Origin: Flavobacteriaceae bacterium
GTDB lineage: Bacteria > Bacteroidota > Bacteroidia > Flavobacteriales > Flavobacteriaceae
Direction of reading: 5' to 3'
Assembly (NCBI GenBank): GCA_947482805.1
Contig: CANKLK010000061.1
Coordinates: forward strand, 1 to 11,712
DNA length: 11,712 nt
Shown here: one piece after another, positions 1 through 7,120 of the stretch
Layout: the number at the start of each line of letters is the position of its first letter
Numbering within the stretch: position 1 is the stretch's first letter
The notes under the pieces: model-generated
Seen by the model: the letters and a program-made list of their open reading frames with translations, nothing else
Database searches by the model: none
What the model was told of the DNA's origin: nothing
Position numbers and translations under genes: made by a program

Positions 1-482
1 ATTCTAGTGATATGACGAGAATGGTGCCAGTTTCTGGTCGCTTTACAGACCGCCAAAAGCAAGTTTACAATGCAGGTTTAAGCGTAAAAAATGAAGCAAC
101 AAAAATGTTAGTCCCTGGTAATTTTTGGAAGCAATACCATATAGAAGTTGGAAAAATAATGACTTCCGAATTACTTGGTTTGGGATTAATCGACAAAGCC
201 GATGTTCAAAATGAAAACCCGGATTGGCCAGCGTATAAAAAATATTTTATGCATGGAACCTCACATCACATGGGGTTAGACACTCACGATTACGGACTTT
301 TGAACGAACCAATGAAAGCCAATATGGTTTTCACTGTTGAACCTGGTATTTATATTCCGGCAGAAGGTTTTGGAATTCGTATTGAAGATGATGTGGTAAT
401 TCAGGAAAAAGGTGAGCCTTTTAACCTTATGAGAAACATTCCGATTGAAGTAGATGAGATAGAAGCGATAATGAATTCTTAA
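1..482 (+). CDS. pepP: Xaa-Pro aminopeptidase (M24 family), C-terminal part, cut by left edge
   Basis: This is the C-terminal half of a pita-bread-fold metallopeptidase that removes an N-terminal residue preceding proline; it is expected in the cytoplasm. The frame is open from base 3 and ends in TAA at 480-482, so the start lies outside the window. The visible part begins Ser-Ser-Asp-Met-Thr-Arg, and the Asp at 9-11 matches the second metal-binding Asp of the family. The motif HGTSHHMGLDTHD (from 252) supplies the metal-ligand His (264-266) and two further conserved His. VEPGIYIP supplies a metal-ligand Glu (339-341) and GIRIEDDVVI another (384-386). Four of the five M24 metal ligands known from E. 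coli PepP are therefore present, and the fifth would lie just upstream. The enzyme looks intact and active. The family call is secure; the pepP symbol is less so, because other M24 paralogues share this domain. Confidence 0.9.
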   Translation, partial: SSDMTRMVPVSGRFTDRQKQVYNAGLSVKNEATKMLVPGNFWKQYHIEVGKIMTSELLGLGLIDKADVQNENPDWPAYKKYFMHGTSHHMGLDTHDYGLLNEPMKANMVFTVEPGIYIPAEGFGIRIEDDVVIQEKGEPFNLMRNIPIEVDEIEAIMNS

Positions 483-515
483 AAGAGAGAAATGAAAATA
501 GATGACAGATAATAG

Positions 516-543
516 ACGGCTCACGGAAGTGGGTCGTTTTTTT
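516..543 (+). terminator. Rho-independent terminator of the aminopeptidase gene
   Basis: A 9-bp stem (516-524 with 529-537, including two G-U pairs) closes a GGAA tetraloop of the GNRA type and runs into a seven-T tract at 537-543. It starts 34 bases after the aminopeptidase stop codon and is in the right orientation to end that transcript. Confidence 0.85.
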
Positions 544-548
544 GTGTT

Positions 549-575
549 TGTCATTCCGACAAAGGAGGAATGACA
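549..575. repeat. Short intergenic palindrome, 9-bp arms
   Basis: The arms TGTCATTCC (549-557) and GGAATGACA (567-575) are perfect inverted repeats around a 9-base spacer, GACAAAGGA. No T tract follows, so this is not a conventional terminator. The core resembles a short interspersed motif (GTCATTCCGAC-AAGGAGGAAT type) that I recall from flavobacterial intergenic regions. That recollection cannot be checked here, because the window holds only one copy. Confidence 0.6.
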
Positions 576-632
576 ATGATAGTGGCAAAAAAGAAAACAT
601 CAACAATCATTCGTGCATTCATAGCTAAATGC

Positions 633-640
633 TATTTTTG
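633..640 (+). promoter_or_regulatory. Candidate -7 box for the alpha/beta hydrolase gene
   Basis: TATTTTTG matches the Bacteroidota -7 consensus TAnnTTTG exactly and lies 25 bases before the proposed TTG start. The upstream -33 TTTG element is not clear (only TTCG at 610-613, one base off), so the call is tentative. A start site a few bases downstream would give a leader of about 20 bases. Confidence 0.4.
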
Positions 641-665
641 AAAATCGAAACCTAAAAATTGTAAC

Positions 666-1448
666 TTGAAACAAATCATTTACAAAAACACAAAAATCTC
701 ATTTACCGACGACGGGAAAGGTACAGCTGTGGTATTATTACACGGTTTTTTGGAAAACAAAACCATGTGGGATAAGTATGTCTCAGCACTCTCTAAAAAC
801 CATCGCGTAATCACTATCGATTTATTAGGTCACGGCGAAACAGAATGCCTTGGATATGTTCATACAATGGAAGATCAGGCTGATATGATTTTTGCCGTTT
901 TGATTTCTCTCAGAATTAGAAAAATAGTTTTAGTTGGACACTCAATGGGCGGTTATGTGGCTTTGGCTTTCGCCGAATTATATCCTGATAACATCAAAGG
1001 ATTATTCCTTTTGAACTCAACCTCAAGAGCTGATAGTAATGAACGTAAAATTAATCGTGACAGGGCTATTAAAGCGGTAAAACAAAACCACACCAACTTT
1101 GTTCGAATTTCGATTACCAATTTATTCAGCGAAGACAATCGTGAAGTATTGACAAAAGAAATTGAAAAAGTAAAACTCCAAGCATTAAAAACACCTTTAC
1201 AGGGAATTGTCGCTTCGCTCGAAGGGATGAAAATCAGAAAAGACAGAGAAGTGTTGTTGCATTTTGCACCTTTTCCGATTCAGTTGGTTTTAGGGAAAAA
1301 AGATGGCGTTTTGATTTACCCAGAAACTATAGATCAGATTGAAGGAACTAAAGTGGAACTCACCACTTTTCCTGATGGACATATGAGTCATATTGAAAAC
1401 GAAAAGGAGTTGAAAATAGTATTGCTTGAATTTTTGAAGAAGGTATAA
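666..1448 (+). CDS. Alpha/beta hydrolase, TTG start
   Basis: A 260-residue cytoplasmic serine hydrolase of the alpha/beta fold; the substrate cannot be told from sequence. LLHGF at 24-28 is the oxyanion-hole HG motif. GHSMGG at 91-96 is the nucleophile elbow with Ser93. Asp213 in GKKDG is the likely acid and His239 in PDGHMSHIEN the likely base, so the triad is complete. An in-frame TGA at 639-641 closes the frame, and no ATG occurs between it and the conserved N-terminus, so translation most likely starts at TTG 666. The encoded beginning (MKQIIYKNTKISF, then DGKG) fits the usual family length. No Shine-Dalgarno sequence is seen; the leader is A-rich as expected in this phylum. It follows the aminopeptidase on the same strand but behind a terminator, so the two are probably not an operon. 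Esterase, haloperoxidase-like or MenH-like activities are all possible. Confidence 0.88.
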   Translation: MKQIIYKNTKISFTDDGKGTAVVLLHGFLENKTMWDKYVSALSKNHRVITIDLLGHGETECLGYVHTMEDQADMIFAVLISLRIRKIVLVGHSMGGYVALAFAELYPDNIKGLFLLNSTSRADSNERKINRDRAIKAVKQNHTNFVRISITNLFSEDNREVLTKEIEKVKLQALKTPLQGIVASLEGMKIRKDREVLLHFAPFPIQLVLGKKDGVLIYPETIDQIEGTKVELTTFPDGHMSHIENEKELKIVLLEFLKKV

Positions 1449-1505
1449 ACACAAATTTCACAAATTAGCTCAGATGAATTTGTGCTAATTTGTGAAATCT
1501 GTGTT
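1448..1505. terminator. Long inverted repeat between convergent genes, likely bidirectional terminator
   Basis: Two 22-base arms (1448-1469 and 1484-1505) pair with a single mismatch (1454 against 1499) around a 14-base loop. The repeat starts on the last base of the hydrolase TAA and stops one base before the addB stop codon, so it fills the whole convergent gap. There is no long T tract directly after either arm, only AT-rich sequence, so termination is inferred from position and stem length. The sequence is built from AATTTGTG/CACAAATT-type words and resembles repeats I recall from flavobacterial genomes. Confidence 0.7.
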
Positions 1506-4262
1506 CTAATTTATTTTCTCTTCAAAAGGAACGTCTTTATTCAAAATTTCCTGTAATAAAATCACAATCTGTTCCAAATAGTTTTCCATGATTTCGCCCG
1601 AAATGGTTGCTATAACATCTTTGTCTTGTTTAAACTGAAAAGGTAAAAATCCGGATTTTAAGTTTTTAAAAGATATAATTCCCGCTTCCATTTCTTGCCC
1701 TTTGGTTTGCTCTTCATACATAAAAGCATAGGCCAAAACCTGAATTATTTTGTCGTTTTTTATGTCATTGGTTAAACCGTTCCAGTCTTTCAAAATAACA
1801 TTGTTTTTATCAACTTTACCCGTTTTGTAATCGATGATTCTGATTTTTCTGTTTCGAAGTTCGATTCGGTCGACATTTCCTTTTATCAATATGGGGAAAG
1901 GCAATCGTGCATGAGTTAATACTCTTTCATAAGTTGTTTCGAGAGAAACTATTTGAATTTCATCTCCATTTTCGATAGCTTCTAATTCTGTTTTTAGAAA
2001 GTTCAGCACGTTTCGCTTTGCAACTTCAAAGGCTAACAGGTTTCTTCCTTTTTTGATTTCACCCTCTTTATAGACTTCTTTAAATTGATTTAAAACTTCT
2101 TCGTCAATTTTAGAAATGCACATTTTGATATCTTCTTTAGTTAAAAGACGTCCAATAGTTGGTTTATACAATTCTTCTAATGTGCCGTGAATAATGGTAC
2201 CTAAAGTATTAACAGCAATATTTTCTTCTACCTCATCAGTTTCTGAAATGCGTAACACCCTTTGAAAATAAAATTGAATTGGGTTGCGAATATAAGTGGT
2301 CAAAGATGAAGGTGAAAATCCTTTTGTGGCAATTTCGTGCAGTCGGGTCATCACACTCTCTGTTTTTGTTACAGCAATCGGTTGATATGCAATATTTGGT
2401 ACATCTGGATTATAATATTGAAAAGTTAGGTTGTGATTGGGTTGCTTTTCAATTTCCAATTGCGTTATAAAACGACTTTTTTCACCGGCATCAAAACCTT
2501 GACTATCGGAATTATAAATTAAATAAACGTTTGTCGCTCTTTGTAACAAATGATAAAAATGATAAGTATAAATGGCATCTTTTTCTTTATAAGTAGGTAA
2601 ACCGTATTGCAACTTTACATCATAAGGAATAAAAGAGTTGGTGGATTTGCCTGCCGGAAATTTGCCTTCATTTACTGATGTGATAATTACGGTTTCAAAA
2701 TCTAATACACGGCTTTCTAAAACACCCATAATCTGCAAACCACTCAATGGTTCCCCTTCAAAAGAAACTTCAGCTACATCAATGACTTGCTTATAAATAG
2801 CTTGTAACGTCTTCAGATCATTTATAGAAGGATGTTCCGAAAAATAGGAAATCATTTTGTTAATGACTTTAAAAATAGAATATACAAAAGCATTCGTTAT
2901 TTTTTCTTCTTCGTTTTCATAATCGAGATTGCTTTTGATTTTAAGCAGAATTTGAGCAATTTTTTCTAAAACAGTTACCGAATCAGTATCCCATTTTTGG
3001 AACAATAATGAAAACAATTGATTTTCTTTGCTATAAATCTCTACAAGCTTTTTATGGGTAATAAATGAATAGTTGTTTTTGTTAATAATGGAAACCAATT
3101 CGTTTGCATTTACATAAGGTTCGACCAATGGATGCGTCAGAACATCGAGAACATCTTTGTAATACATCACATAACCTGATGGATTTCTGGTTAAAGCATT
3201 GGTGTGTAATTTGAACAATTTAGCAAGCAGCAGTTGTGCCGGATTATTTTTGCTTGAAAAACCCATAGTAATATTCAGGGCATCAACATTAGCTGGCAAC
3301 GAATACAACATTGGTAGTAGCAAGCTTTCTTCTCCAAGCACTAACGCCACATTTTGAAGATTCCCTTTTTCTATATGTTTTTCAACAATACTTCCTACTA
3401 TTTTAGCTTGCCCAATAGCTTTTGAAGTAGCAATAACATGAATGTTCTTTTCGGTCTTAAAATCATTCGAGATCCATTCATAAGGATGTGTTTTATAATA
3501 AATCCATTCTGACTTAAACTTTCGTTGAAAATGTCCGGCGTCATGGAATGTATCGTTGAGTAAGGTTTCGTCTATATCCCAATAAATTTTGGCTGTATCA
3601 AGCGCTAAAAGATGCTGAATAATTTTTTCTTCGGCTTGATTTAGAGCGTTGAAGCCTGCAAAAACAAAATGTTTATCGTTATTATTTTCGGAGAAATGAT
3701 TAAGATTTTCAACAGCTTCTCTATAAATTAATCCTTGATAACCAATTCCTTTATTTACTAAATACTGATATAACGAATGGTAATATTCTGGTAGTTTTTT
3801 CCAAAAAAGCATATGCTTTTCTATCAAATTTGTTCTTTTATCTACATCAACTGACCAGTGTTCTATTTCTTTGATATCTTCGAGATATTTTAAAATCTTA
3901 TATGGTTCAAGAAGATATCGATCTATTTCATTAAAATCTTGTAGTAAAGTTTTTGCCCAATTAGCAAAATTTTCAAAAGATTCTTGTTTGTCTTTATCAG
4001 TTATAGCGAGATATACTTCATAAAACTCAAATAACAATTCGACACTATCAACAGAACGAATACCCGAAATTTCCTGGATAAACTCTTCTATACTGATTAT
4101 TTCTGGGGCAAAGACATTATTGAGAACCAACAATTTTAATTCTTCAAGCAAAAACACTTTTGCTCTTTTGTTGGGTAAAACAATGGTTAGTTCCGATAAA
4201 GTATTGGAATTGCTTTTTAAAACTTCTTGAGCAAGTTGGCTGAGAAACGTTGGTTTTGACAT
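1506..4262 (-). CDS. addB: AddB-like PD-(D/E)XK nuclease, recombination/repair subunit
   Basis: A 918-residue protein, expected to partner the AddA-like protein encoded at 7115-10306 in resecting double-strand DNA breaks for RecA. The N-terminal part is an inactivated helicase: it begins TIVLPNKRAKVFLLEEL and has no Walker A. The motif GVLESRVLDFETVIITSVNEG (513-533) is typical of AddB-like proteins. The C-terminal RecB-type nuclease starts at SPSSLTTYIRNPIQFYF (650-666) and carries His692, Asp798, the Asp811-Tyr-Lys813 motif and the Gln841-x3-Tyr845 motif, so it should be catalytically competent. It is shorter than Bacillus AddB (about 1,160 residues). The cysteines that bind the AddB iron-sulphur cluster are absent: the whole protein has one Cys, at 715. 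Its ATG lies 11 bases past the ompA terminator and I see no clear promoter of its own. The nuclease domain is certain; the addB symbol rests on architecture and the AddA neighbour. Confidence 0.85.
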   Translation of the reverse strand: MSKPTFLSQLAQEVLKSNSNTLSELTIVLPNKRAKVFLLEELKLLVLNNVFAPEIISIEEFIQEISGIRSVDSVELLFEFYEVYLAITDKDKQESFENFANWAKTLLQDFNEIDRYLLEPYKILKYLEDIKEIEHWSVDVDKRTNLIEKHMLFWKKLPEYYHSLYQYLVNKGIGYQGLIYREAVENLNHFSENNNDKHFVFAGFNALNQAEEKIIQHLLALDTAKIYWDIDETLLNDTFHDAGHFQRKFKSEWIYYKTHPYEWISNDFKTEKNIHVIATSKAIGQAKIVGSIVEKHIEKGNLQNVALVLGEESLLLPMLYSLPANVDALNITMGFSSKNNPAQLLLAKLFKLHTNALTRNPSGYVMYYKDVLDVLTHPLVEPYVNANELVSIINKNNYSFITHKKLVEIYSKENQLFSLLFQKWDTDSVTVLEKIAQILLKIKSNLDYENEEEKITNAFVYSIFKVINKMISYFSEHPSINDLKTLQAIYKQVIDVAEVSFEGEPLSGLQIMGVLESRVLDFETVIITSVNEGKFPAGKSTNSFIPYDVKLQYGLPTYKEKDAIYTYHFYHLLQRATNVYLIYNSDSQGFDAGEKSRFITQLEIEKQPNHNLTFQYYNPDVPNIAYQPIAVTKTESVMTRLHEIATKGFSPSSLTTYIRNPIQFYFQRVLRISETDEVEENIAVNTLGTIIHGTLEELYKPTIGRLLTKEDIKMCISKIDEEVLNQFKEVYKEGEIKKGRNLLAFEVAKRNVLNFLKTELEAIENGDEIQIVSLETTYERVLTHARLPFPILIKGNVDRIELRNRKIRIIDYKTGKVDKNNVILKDWNGLTNDIKNDKIIQVLAYAFMYEEQTKGQEMEAGIISFKNLKSGFLPFQFKQDKDVIATISGEIMENYLEQIVILLQEILNKDVPFEEKIN

Positions 4263-4273
4263 TCTATAAAAAT

Positions 4274-4303
4274 AAAAAAACGCCCCGAATATCGGAGCGT
4301 TTT
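4274..4303 (-). terminator. Rho-independent terminator of ompA, just upstream of addB
   Basis: Read on the minus strand, a 12-bp stem (4292-4303 with 4277-4288, one G-U pair) closes a 3-base loop and ends in a seven-U tract (4280-4274). It starts 24 bases after the ompA stop codon and ends 11 bases before the addB ATG. It would end ompA transcripts and, if leaky, set how much read-through reaches addB. Confidence 0.88.
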
Positions 4304-4326
4304 CTTAAAAAATATTTTAGAAGAAA

Positions 4327-5721
4327 TTATTTCACTAATTTCACTTCAACTCTTCTGTTGTTAGCTTTACCAGCTTTAGTTTTATTAGTATCGATTGGTT
4401 TTGATTCACCATAACCAGCCGAAGCTAATCTTGAACTAGCAATACCGTTTTCGATTAAGTAACCTTTAACAGCAGCTGCTCTATCTTCAGATAATTTTTG
4501 GTTAGCAGCATCTTTACCATCGCTATCTGTATGACCTTCAATAGAGAAGTTAGAGCTTGGATACTCTTTCAAGATAGCTGTAATAGCTTGTAATATAGGA
4601 TAAGTTTGTTGTTTAAACGAAGCTTTACCTGTATCAAATAAAATCGTTTTAGCGTAATCATTTAATTTTTTGATAGCTTCTTCAGTAACTTCAGGACATC
4701 CATTGTTAGAAACAGTTCCTGCTACATCTGGACATTTATCGTCTTTATCTAAAACTTTATCTCCATCTCTATCAGGCCAAGGACAACCACCGTTTTCTTT
4801 TGGTCCTTTAACATCGATACATTTATCATTTTTATCTTGAGTCCCGTCTCCGTCAGTATCAGGACAACCTCCAAATTCTTTTAAACCTTTAACTTCTGGA
4901 CAAGCGTCATCTTTATCAGCAATACCATCACCGTCTGTATCAGGGCAACCATTAAATTCAGCTGGACCTGCAACATCTGGGCAAGAATCACTTGCATCTG
5001 TAATTCCGTCAGCATCTGTATCAGGACAACCATTAAATTGTTTTAAACCAGCAACTTCTGGACAAGCATCATCTTTATCATAAATTCCGTCACCGTCAGT
5101 ATCTTTACCTCCAAATTTGAAAGTAAGACCTGCAAAGTGTTGCATGTGTGATGGCATGTCTTCACGAATATCTTCAAATGACTGTTTGTATGTTGAACGC
5201 CATGACAAACCTACCATTTCGGTAAACCAATACGTCAAACCTAAACCTCCGTTTAATGTACCAGCTTTTAATTCTTCACCAATCCAAGTATAACCTCCTC
5301 CAATGTGAATAGAAGGGTCTATTTTTTTAGATTTTATTAAATTCATTAAGCTATAATTAATAACTCCATCAATTGCATAATAATTTTCGTCACCAGGATT
5401 AACTACAGTATATGGTCCTTCCTCAACTCTTGGTATTACATACTTAGTTAATCTGTTAACAGATCCTGTAACTCCAAAAGAGAAATTGTTCCCTACATAT
5501 TTGGATACGTTGACAAAAGATACTGAAGGAAGAATATTCCAGTTGTCTTTAGCATTAAAAAACTGAGAAAATTGGTCTTCTAATGAAGAAGCAGCACTTA
5601 CTCTTGTATCTACTGCGTTAGCCCCAAACGATATCGCCCAAGGATTGTTGCTGTCTTGAGCTTGTGAGCTGAAACCAGCCAACATTACCAAAGCAACGAA
5701 TAATTTGTTTAGATGTTTCAT
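4327..5721 (-). CDS. OmpA-family outer-membrane protein with five TSP type-3 repeats
   Basis: A 464-residue outer-membrane protein that links the envelope to peptidoglycan. Residues 1 to about 21 form a signal peptide (KHLNK, hydrophobic core, then SSQAQ). Residues 22 to about 204 look like a beta-barrel rich in alternating aromatic and glycine strands. Residues 207-343 hold five Asp/Cys-rich calcium-binding thrombospondin type-3 repeats of about 27 residues ([12 protein letters not shown]...CP...GCP). Residues 355-464 are the OmpA peptidoglycan-binding domain; Asp399 in GHTD and Arg414 in LSEDR correspond to the diaminopimelate-binding pair of E. coli OmpA. I chose the ATG at 5721 over an in-frame ATG at 5769, because the signal peptide starts there and the promoter -7 box (5758-5765) lies between the two. 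The gene has its own promoter and terminator, so it is probably a strongly expressed single-gene unit inside the minus-strand run. Confidence 0.93.
   Translation of the reverse strand: MKHLNKLFVALVMLAGFSSQAQDSNNPWAISFGANAVDTRVSAASSLEDQFSQFFNAKDNWNILPSVSFVNVSKYVGNNFSFGVTGSVNRLTKYVIPRVEEGPYTVVNPGDENYYAIDGVINYSLMNLIKSKKIDPSIHIGGGYTWIGEELKAGTLNGGLGLTYWFTEMVGLSWRSTYKQSFEDIREDMPSHMQHFAGLTFKFGGKDTDGDGIYDKDDACPEVAGLKQFNGCPDTDADGITDASDSCPDVAGPAEFNGCPDTDGDGIADKDDACPEVKGLKEFGGCPDTDGDGTQDKNDKCIDVKGPKENGGCPWPDRDGDKVLDKDDKCPDVAGTVSNNGCPEVTEEAIKKLNDYAKTILFDTGKASFKQQTYPILQAITAILKEYPSSNFSIEGHTDSDGKDAANQKLSEDRAAAVKGYLIENGIASSRLASAGYGESKPIDTNKTKAGKANNRRVEVKLVK
4693..5103 (-). repeat. Five tandem 81-bp coding repeats (TSP type-3) within ompA
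   Basis: Five consecutive segments of about 27 codons encode the pattern D-x-D-x-D-G-x-x-D-x-x-D-x-C-P ... G-C-P. Repeats 1 to 3 are closely alike. Repeat 4 replaces the CP pair by Cys-Ile and ends in an extra Trp-Pro. Repeat 5 has DRDGDKVLD in place of DTDGDGxxD. The segment forms a calcium-stabilised linker between the barrel and the peptidoglycan-binding domain. Confidence 0.85.
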
Positions 5722-5757
5722 ACTTAATTTGATTAGATTATAATAATTATAATGTGG

Positions 5758-5788
5758 CAAAAGTAACACCTATTACTATAATATCAAA
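5758..5788 (-). promoter_or_regulatory. ompA promoter, Bacteroidota type
   Basis: On the minus strand, TTTG (5788-5785), a 19-base spacer and TACTTTTG (5765-5758) match the TTTG-N19-TAnnTTTG promoter of Bacteroidota primary sigma factor exactly. Transcription starting a few bases downstream gives a leader of about 30 AT-rich bases before the ATG at 5721. This is the best promoter match in the window. Confidence 0.8.
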
Positions 5789-5796
5789 ATATTTTG
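5785..5796. repeat. Perfect 12-bp palindrome overlapping the ompA -33 element
   Basis: CAAAATATTTTG is a perfect palindrome inside a looser dyad that runs from CTATA (5776-5780) to TATAG (5803-5807). It lies between the kbl stop codon (5812) and the ompA promoter, and its left half contains the ompA -33 box. It could be an operator, a weak kbl terminator, or chance in AT-rich DNA. Confidence 0.4.
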
Positions 5797-5811
5797 TTAA
5801 AATATAGTCAA

Positions 5812-7002
5812 TTATATTACGTTCAATGCTTTCGCTACCTCTGTGAATGCTAAAATAGCTTTGTCCAAATGTTCTTTAGAATGAGCTGCAGACAACTGAA
5901 CTCTAATTCTTGCCTTATCTTTAGGGACAACCGGGAAAAAGAAACCTATAACATAGATGCCCTTCTTTAAAAGCTCATCTGCCATTATTTGAGACAATTT
6001 TGCTTCGTATAACATGACTGGAACAATTGCTGAATCACCATCAATAAAGTCAATCCCTGCTTTGCGTAACCCATCTTTAAAATAATTGGTATTCCATTCT
6101 AGTTTATCTCTGAGTGTAGTGTCTTTTTCTAATAGTTCAAAAACCTTAATTGATGCTCCTACAATGGCCGGTGCCAATGAATTTGAAAATAAATAAGGAC
6201 GCGAACGCTGTCTCAAGATTTCAATCACTTCTTTTTTAGCTGTAGTGTAACCACCCATCGCGCCACCTAATGCTTTGCCTAAGGTTCCTGTGATAATGTC
6301 TACTCTTCCCATTACGCCTTTGGCTTCGAGTGTTCCTTTTCCTGTTGCTCCAATGAAACCGGCAGCATGGCATTCGTCAACCATTACCAATGCATCATAT
6401 TTATCAGCTAAATCACAGATTTTATCTAATGGAGCTACTAATCCATCCATCGAAAAAACACCGTCAGTGACTATAAGTTTAAATCGATGTTTAGCTTCAA
6501 CTGCTTTCTTTAATTGGTTTTCCAAATCTTCCATGTTGGAATTTTCATAACGATAACGAGCCGCCTTACATAAACGAACACCATCAATGATAGAAGCGTG
6601 ATTCAAACTGTCTGAAATGATACAATCGTCTTCACCAAGTAAAGGTTCGAAAACACCTCCATTAGCATCAAAAGCTGCAGCATACAAAATGGTGTCTTCT
6701 GTACCATAGAAATCGGCTATCTTTTTTTCTAACGTTTTATGGATATCCTGAGTTCCACAAATAAAACGTACCGATGACATTCCAAAACCATGCGAATCCA
6801 GAGTGTCTTTGGCTGCCTGAATTACTTCTGGATGGGAAGACAATCCTAAATAGTTATTGGCACAAAAATTTAGAACCTTTTTACCATTAACAGTAATTTC
6901 AGCTCCTTGTGGGGAAGTTATAATGCGCTCTTTTTTGAAAATTCCATTTTGCTCAATGGTGTCCAATTCGTTTTGTAGGTGCTGTTGAATTTTTCCGTAC
7001 AT
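5812..7002 (-). CDS. kbl: Glycine C-acetyltransferase (2-amino-3-ketobutyrate CoA ligase)
   Basis: A 396-residue cytoplasmic PLP enzyme of the alpha-oxoamine synthase family. It cleaves 2-amino-3-ketobutyrate with CoA to glycine and acetyl-CoA, the second step of threonine breakdown after threonine dehydrogenase. Long stretches read like E. coli Kbl (398 residues): FCANNYLGL (47-55), [15 protein letters not shown] (72-86), [16 protein letters not shown] (132-147), VDECHAAGF (208-216) and [15 protein letters not shown] (266-280). The PLP-binding lysine is Lys243 in [10 protein letters not shown]; Asp209 and His212 contact the cofactor, and Arg367 in [12 protein letters not shown] is the likely carboxylate-binding residue. 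The ATG at 7002 aligns with the family start. No threonine dehydrogenase gene lies nearby. It follows the heptamer array and addA on the same strand; I see no TAnnTTTG promoter just upstream, so read-through from addA is plausible. Confidence 0.95.
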   Translation of the reverse strand: MYGKIQQHLQNELDTIEQNGIFKKERIITSPQGAEITVNGKKVLNFCANNYLGLSSHPEVIQAAKDTLDSHGFGMSSVRFICGTQDIHKTLEKKIADFYGTEDTILYAAAFDANGGVFEPLLGEDDCIISDSLNHASIIDGVRLCKAARYRYENSNMEDLENQLKKAVEAKHRFKLIVTDGVFSMDGLVAPLDKICDLADKYDALVMVDECHAAGFIGATGKGTLEAKGVMGRVDIITGTLGKALGGAMGGYTTAKKEVIEILRQRSRPYLFSNSLAPAIVGASIKVFELLEKDTTLRDKLEWNTNYFKDGLRKAGIDFIDGDSAIVPVMLYEAKLSQIMADELLKKGIYVIGFFFPVVPKDKARIRVQLSAAHSKEHLDKAILAFTEVAKALNVI

Positions 7003-7036
7003 AGTAATGTTTATAGTTTGTTGTCTATAGTTAACT

Positions 7037-7120
7037 CCTATTGCCTATTGCCTATTGCCTATTGCCTATTGCCTATTGCCTATTGCCTATTGCCTATTGC
7101 CTATTGCCTATTGCCTATTG
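7037..7120. repeat. Heptanucleotide tandem repeat, 12 perfect copies of CCTATTG
   Basis: Twelve exact head-to-tail copies of CCTATTG occupy 84 bases between kbl and addA; one further C follows. On the minus strand the unit is CAATAGG. Because 7 is not a multiple of 3, that strand meets a TAG in every frame once per 21 bases, while the plus strand has no stop in any frame. The copy at the addA end supplies the last Gln codon (CAA) and the TAG stop of addA. No copy is degenerate, which suggests recent expansion by slippage. Confidence 0.97.

Noticed and set aside
276..554. Minus-strand frame opposite the aminopeptidase end
   Set aside because: It is antisense to a clear M24 domain, crosses the terminator and shows no recognisable motifs.
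4327..5103. OmpA repeats as recent recombination or transfer
   Set aside because: TSP type-3 repeats between a barrel and an OmpA domain are the standard architecture in Bacteroidota, and the repeats have diverged from each other.
5722..5769. Longer N-terminus for the OmpA protein
   Set aside because: The extra residues ([16 protein letters not shown]) precede a normal signal peptide, and the upstream ATG lies before the promoter -7 box.
7037..7120. Possible CRISPR array
   Set aside because: The 7-bp units are directly adjacent with no spacers, and no cas genes are present.
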